NCBI GenBank assembly: GCA_036163555.1
Contig: JAYZKK010000060.1
Location: 92,571-156,570, forward strand
Direction: 5' to 3'
Length of the DNA: 64,000 nt
Source of the DNA: MedAcidi-G3 sp036163555
GTDB lineage: Bacteria > Actinomycetota > Acidimicrobiia > Acidimicrobiales > Poriferisodalaceae
Below the pieces are notes generated by a model that saw nothing but the letters and a program-made list of their open reading frames with translations, was not told where the DNA came from and ran no database searches. Position 1 is the first letter of the stretch. Each line of letters opens with the position of its first letter. Positions 60,494 through 64,000 of this stretch are shown here, piece by piece. Made by a program: the position numbers and the translations under genes.

Positions 60494-63400
60494 TCAAGAC
60501 CTGATGAGCTTTACATCTGGTTGAGGTTCGCCCGGTAGCCAAGAAATTCGGTGTGCAAGAACCGCCGCCATGATGACAGCCTCGTGAGCCTTTACTGCTT
60601 CCACATTGGGTGGAGACCAATTGACCTCCACCTCGATTCGGTCAGTCACTTCAAGGTCGGCATTTTTTCGGGCTTGTTGGATAGTTCTTATGAGATCCCT
60701 AGCGGCACCTTCCGCTTCAAGTTCGGGAGTCACTTCCATATCGAGAACTACCACCGATTCATTGGAACGAAATGAAGCGGTACTCATAGGGTCGTTTGGT
60801 TCGAGAGCAAGTTCGTATTCGTCCGGATCAAGAGTATGTCCAGCTACCTCAATTCTCCCATCGGCGATAAGGGTCCAGTCACCTTTTTTGGCTGCTCCGA
60901 AAACCTTTTGTACATCGCCTCCTAGGCGCGGGCCAAGGACGTTTCCGTTGGGCCGCAGGCTTAAGTTGGCCAGCTCACCTATATCTTCGGTCAATATGAC
61001 GTCATGGACGTTGATCTCTTCGGCCAGCAACTGTGCAACTTCGGTCAAATCAGAGGCATGTTTACCGGCGATTGTCGCCGACGACAGCGGCAGCCTCACC
61101 CTTAGGCCAGCATCTTCTCTAAGTCGGAGGGCCATCGACGCGGCTTCCCGTATCTGATCCATCCTGGAGACCAGGTCAGTATTTTCGGGTAGTTCGTCGG
61201 GGTTGGGCCAACTCTGGAGGTGAACGCTATCTCCGCCAGTCAAACCCCCATAGATTTCTTCCATGATCATCGGCAGGAAGGGGGCTGCTACTCGGGTGAA
61301 AGTTGTGAGCACCGTGTAGAGGGTGTCGTATGCGTCAGCGTCTCCCTGGCCGCCCCCTTCCGGCCCCCAGAACCGATCGCGAGATCTACGGATGTACCAG
61401 TTATTCAGCGCATCGATAAAGGCTTGGATTTCTGATGCTGCCCCAGGAAGGTCGTATGCGTTTAGGGCAGTAGTCGTTTGTTCAACAAGCGACCGTGTCT
61501 TGGCGAGCAGATAACGATCTAACAGATGCTGCGAATCAGTTCGGGTGACCGCTTTGTGTCCATCCACATTGGCGTAAAGAGTGAAGAATGAGTAGGCGTT
61601 CCATACAGGAATTAGGACCTGACGAGTCACATCATCGATACCGGTGTCGGAGATTCGAGTGTCACCACCTCTCACGATGTTCGTGGACATTAGATACCAA
61701 CGCAGAGCGTCAGAACCTTGAGAGTTGAAGATTTCCGTTGGTTCTGTGTAGTTCCGCAGCCTCTTTGAGAGCTTATTTCCGTCTTCCGCTAACAGAATCC
61801 CGTGACAGATGACGTTTTGGAAGGCAGGCCGATCAAATAGTGCTCCCGCCAGTACGTGCAACGTGTAAAACCAGCCACGGGTTTGGTTGATGTATTCAAC
61901 AATGAAGTCAGCAGGAAAATGCTCCTCAAACCACTGTTTGTTTTCGAATGGGTAGTGCACCTGTGCAAAGGGCATCGACCCGGACTCGAACCAGCAGTCG
62001 AGGACTTCTGGAACGCGTCGCATCATACTTTTACCTGATGGGTCGTCCGGGTTGGGCCGGGTCAGGTCGTCGATGAACGGTCGGTGGAGATCGGTGGGTC
62101 GGATTCCGAAGTCTGCTTCTAATTCGTCGAGGCTTCCGTAAACATCCATTCGCGGAAATTCGGGGTTGTCGCTCACCCAAATTGGTATCGGAGAGCCCCA
62201 AAAGCGGTTGCGGCTGATGGACCAATCTCGAGCTCCGGCAAGCCATTGGCCAAACCGACCGTCTTTGACATGGGAAGGGACCCAGTTAATTTCCTGATTG
62301 ATCTCTTGAAGGCGGGAGCGAATTTTCGTTACCTCGACGTACCAAGAAGAAATTGCCTTATAGATGATTGGCGTATCGGTTCTCCAACAGTGTGGGTAGT
62401 TATGTTCATAGGTGTCATGACGTAAAACCCTGTTCAAATCTTTGAGGTGTTGAATTATTTTTGGGTTTGCATCAAAAACATTCTCTTGAGCCCAAGGCGT
62501 GACGATGGTTGTAAACCGTCCTTGGTCGTCTACCGGAACTGCTTCTCCAATTTCGATCCCGTTGGCCTCACAGACCACCTGGTCATCTTCACCGAAACCG
62601 GGCGCCATGTGGACGACTCCGGTTCCTTCGCTTGTATCCACAAAATCGGCTGCTAGCACCTGAAAGGCGTCTTCTCTCTGATCAAAAAAATTGAATAACG
62701 GCGCATAGCTCCGGCCTACGAGTTCAGAACCTAGAAAAGTTTGGATCACTTCGTAGTCGCCTAGTTCAGCAGCGTATTTTTCAATGCAGTCAGAACTCAG
62801 GATCCATTGGGCATCGGATGTCTTGATCAGCGCGTAGTCAATTTCGGGACCAACGGCGACGGCAAGGTTTGATGGCAGAGTCCAAGGTGTCGTCGTCCAC
62901 GTCAATAGGCGAATGGGCTGGTTCGCTTCGGCCTTGTCTATGCCTTCACCGTCCAGTTCGAACCAAACAGTGATTGCAGGGTCTTGGCGTGGTCGAGTTG
63001 CGTCATCAAGACGAATTTCGAAGTTAGACAACGGAGTTTCCGCACCCCACGAGTACGGCATTACACGAAAGGCCTTGTAGATCAGACCTTGATCCCAAAG
63101 TTGTTTGAAAGCCCACATGACCGACTCCATATATGTCAGATCCATGGTCTTGTAGTCGTTCTCAAAGTCCACCCATCGAGCTTGGCGGGTAACCGTGTCC
63201 TGCCATTCAGCCGTGTATCTGAGGACTGATTCTCTGCAACTGGCGTTGAAGTTTTCGATTCCATGTTCGGTGATGGCTACTCGGCCGCTCACGCCAAGTT
63301 CTTGTTCGGTTTCCATCTCAGCGGGCAGCCCATGACAATCCCACCCAAACCTTCTATCGACCCGCTTGCCGAGCATTGTTTGGTATCGAGGAACTACGTC

Positions 63401-63616
63401 TTTTACGTATCCGGTCAAGAGATGCCCGTGGTGAGGTAGGCCATTCGCAAATGGTGGCCCGTCATAGAAGACGTATTCTTCATCTTCAGGTCGACTGTCA
63501 ACCGAGTCCCGAAAGGTGTTGTTTTCGGCCCAACGATCTAGAACGGCACGTTCAATAGCGGGGAAGTCGGCTCTGTTTGGCACTCGAGGGTAGGGAGTGT
63601 TGTTTGAAGTGCTCAT
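60494..63616 (-). CDS. ileS: Isoleucyl-tRNA synthetase (type 2, eukaryote-like)
   Basis: A 1040-residue class I synthetase that charges tRNA-Ile. The HIGH motif is in the GLPHHGHLLTG segment near residue 59, and the KMSKS motif is in GNKLSKRLRNY. The KLSKR form, the long C-terminal domain, the CP1 editing region (WTTTPWTLPSNLA) and the overall length indicate the eukaryote-like type 2 enzyme. The start is the ATG at 63616, with an AGGA site upstream; 8 further codons in frame upstream are not needed. It is single and complete. Confidence 0.97.
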   Translation of the reverse strand: MSTSNNTPYPRVPNRADFPAIERAVLDRWAENNTFRDSVDSRPEDEEYVFYDGPPFANGLPHHGHLLTGYVKDVVPRYQTMLGKRVDRRFGWDCHGLPAEMETEQELGVSGRVAITEHGIENFNASCRESVLRYTAEWQDTVTRQARWVDFENDYKTMDLTYMESVMWAFKQLWDQGLIYKAFRVMPYSWGAETPLSNFEIRLDDATRPRQDPAITVWFELDGEGIDKAEANQPIRLLTWTTTPWTLPSNLAVAVGPEIDYALIKTSDAQWILSSDCIEKYAAELGDYEVIQTFLGSELVGRSYAPLFNFFDQREDAFQVLAADFVDTSEGTGVVHMAPGFGEDDQVVCEANGIEIGEAVPVDDQGRFTTIVTPWAQENVFDANPKIIQHLKDLNRVLRHDTYEHNYPHCWRTDTPIIYKAISSWYVEVTKIRSRLQEINQEINWVPSHVKDGRFGQWLAGARDWSISRNRFWGSPIPIWVSDNPEFPRMDVYGSLDELEADFGIRPTDLHRPFIDDLTRPNPDDPSGKSMMRRVPEVLDCWFESGSMPFAQVHYPFENKQWFEEHFPADFIVEYINQTRGWFYTLHVLAGALFDRPAFQNVICHGILLAEDGNKLSKRLRNYTEPTEIFNSQGSDALRWYLMSTNIVRGGDTRISDTGIDDVTRQVLIPVWNAYSFFTLYANVDGHKAVTRTDSQHLLDRYLLAKTRSLVEQTTTALNAYDLPGAASEIQAFIDALNNWYIRRSRDRFWGPEGGGQGDADAYDTLYTVLTTFTRVAAPFLPMIMEEIYGGLTGGDSVHLQSWPNPDELPENTDLVSRMDQIREAASMALRLREDAGLRVRLPLSSATIAGKHASDLTEVAQLLAEEINVHDVILTEDIGELANLSLRPNGNVLGPRLGGDVQKVFGAAKKGDWTLIADGRIEVAGHTLDPDEYELALEPNDPMSTASFRSNESVVVLDMEVTPELEAEGAARDLIRTIQQARKNADLEVTDRIEVEVNWSPPNVEAVKAHEAVIMAAVLAHRISWLPGEPQPDVKLIRS

Positions 63617-63768
63617 CGTTGGTCCTGGTAAGGCATGCAACCATTCAAGTTACCGCCTGGAATTTGTTTGCCTGTTATTTCGAGGTTCTTGGGATAGTCC
63701 GCGACGAAACGCTGCTTCGGCGATATGATGCGACACCTTTTCGAACCCGAGTATTCGGCAGGTGAGTT

Positions 63769-64000
63769 ATGGCTAAGAAGAAGGCAGTGGCTAAGAAGAA
63801 GGCAGTGGCTAAGAAGAAGGCCCCTGCTAAGAAGAAGGTCCCTGCTAAGAAGAAGGCAGTGGCTAAGAAGGCCCCTGCTAAGAAGAAGGCAGTGGCTAAG
63901 AAGGCCCCTGCTAAGAAGAAGGTCCCTGCCAAGAAGAAGGCAGTGGCTAAGAAGGCCCCTGCTAAGAAGAAGGCAGTGGCTAAGAAGGCCCCTGCTAAGA
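63769..64000 (+). CDS. Lys/Ala/Pro-repeat protein (3' partial)
   Basis: The gene begins at an ATG with an AGGTGAG ribosome site and reads through the right edge with no stop. All 77 visible residues after the Met are built from units of KKKAVA, KKAPA and KKKVPA, a histone H1-like basic tail. No N-terminal domain precedes it. In other actinobacteria a TraR/DksA-type zinc finger protein with an Ala/Lys-rich start lies between ileS and lspA, so such a C-terminal domain may follow outside the window (inference). A histone-like DNA-binding protein is the alternative. Charge strongly suggests nucleic acid binding. Confidence 0.75.
   Translation, partial: MAKKKAVAKKKAVAKKKAPAKKKVPAKKKAVAKKAPAKKKAVAKKAPAKKKVPAKKKAVAKKAPAKKKAVAKKAPAK
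63772..64000 (+). repeat. Tandem in-frame DNA repeat of the Lys/Ala/Pro units
   Basis: Near-identical 15- and 18-base units built on GCTAAGAAG plus AAGGCAGTG, GCCCCT or AAGGTCCCT recur to the window edge. The units keep the reading frame. Codons for Lys are all AAG, and one synonymous change (GCC for GCT near 63929) is the only Ala-codon variation I see. Such low variation indicates recent expansion or homogenisation by slippage or recombination. Confidence 0.9.

Noticed and set aside
63772..64000. Repeat at the right edge as a CRISPR or assembly artefact
   Set aside because: Units are in frame, vary in order (KKKAVA, KKAPA, KKKVPA), follow a normal ribosome site and start codon, and no spacer-like unique DNA separates them.
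1..64000. tRNA genes, prophage, transposons or defence islands
   Set aside because: I looked for clover-leaf and TTCGA-type segments in gaps, integrase or transposase motifs, and arrays. The gaps are too short or contain nothing like them, and every large frame is a housekeeping or metabolic gene.

Overview
The window looks like chromosomal DNA of a free-living actinomycete, most likely Acidimicrobiia or a close relative. The evidence is a WhiB regulator, a PimB-type phosphatidylinositol mannoside glycosyltransferase, an MtrA/MtrB-like two-component pair with a GerMN lipoprotein, DUF3040, a DEDD exonuclease-UvrC fusion, a division cluster with SepF and DivIVA but no FtsA, and many GTG/TTG starts. 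Base composition by eye is moderate, near half G+C. Genes are tightly packed, with frequent 4-bp stop/start overlaps. I see no phage, insertion sequence, CRISPR array or tRNA gene.

Layout. 1-18971 is mixed metabolism and envelope: a flavin monooxygenase (cut by the left edge), a BisC-type molybdoenzyme with a DUF6457 partner, MetY and a CoA-binding protein, a thioredoxin-NHL lipoprotein, a secreted family 3 glycosidase, an alcohol dehydrogenase, an aldo/keto reductase, a crotonase, a thiamine pair (ThiN plus a ThiB-like lipoprotein), a class A penicillin-binding protein, and small hydrolases. 19021-19390 is the RNase P RNA on the minus strand. 19436-30637 holds WhiB, TrpD, a repair nuclease, a Ser/Thr kinase, QueG, PimB, an aminotransferase and GlpK. 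30725-35141 is a potassium uptake operon with TrkA and two different TrkH subunits. 35153-38986 runs back toward it with the two-component system, its lipoprotein and an inositol phosphatase. 39042-42956 holds a Nudix hydrolase, DinB, DUF3040, a ROK kinase and an HNH nuclease.

43249-60485 is a division and cell wall (dcw) cluster in one direction: mraZ, rsmH, ftsL, ftsI, murE, mraY, murD, ftsW, murG, murC, murB, ftsQ, ftsZ, pgeF, yggS, sepF, yggT, divIVA. murF is missing from its usual place between murE and mraY. These genes make lipid II precursors, polymerise septal wall, and position the Z ring and the poles. ileS follows on the opposite strand. The window ends inside a gene for a protein that begins with a long Lys/Ala/Pro repeat.

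The items most worth a second look are compensatory base changes in the normally near-invariant P4 helix of RNase P RNA, a roughly 10-bp-phased AAGTG array upstream of mraZ, altered active-site motifs in TrpD, a TrkH paralogue with an unusual first pore loop, the missing murF, and the lysine repeat protein at the right edge.
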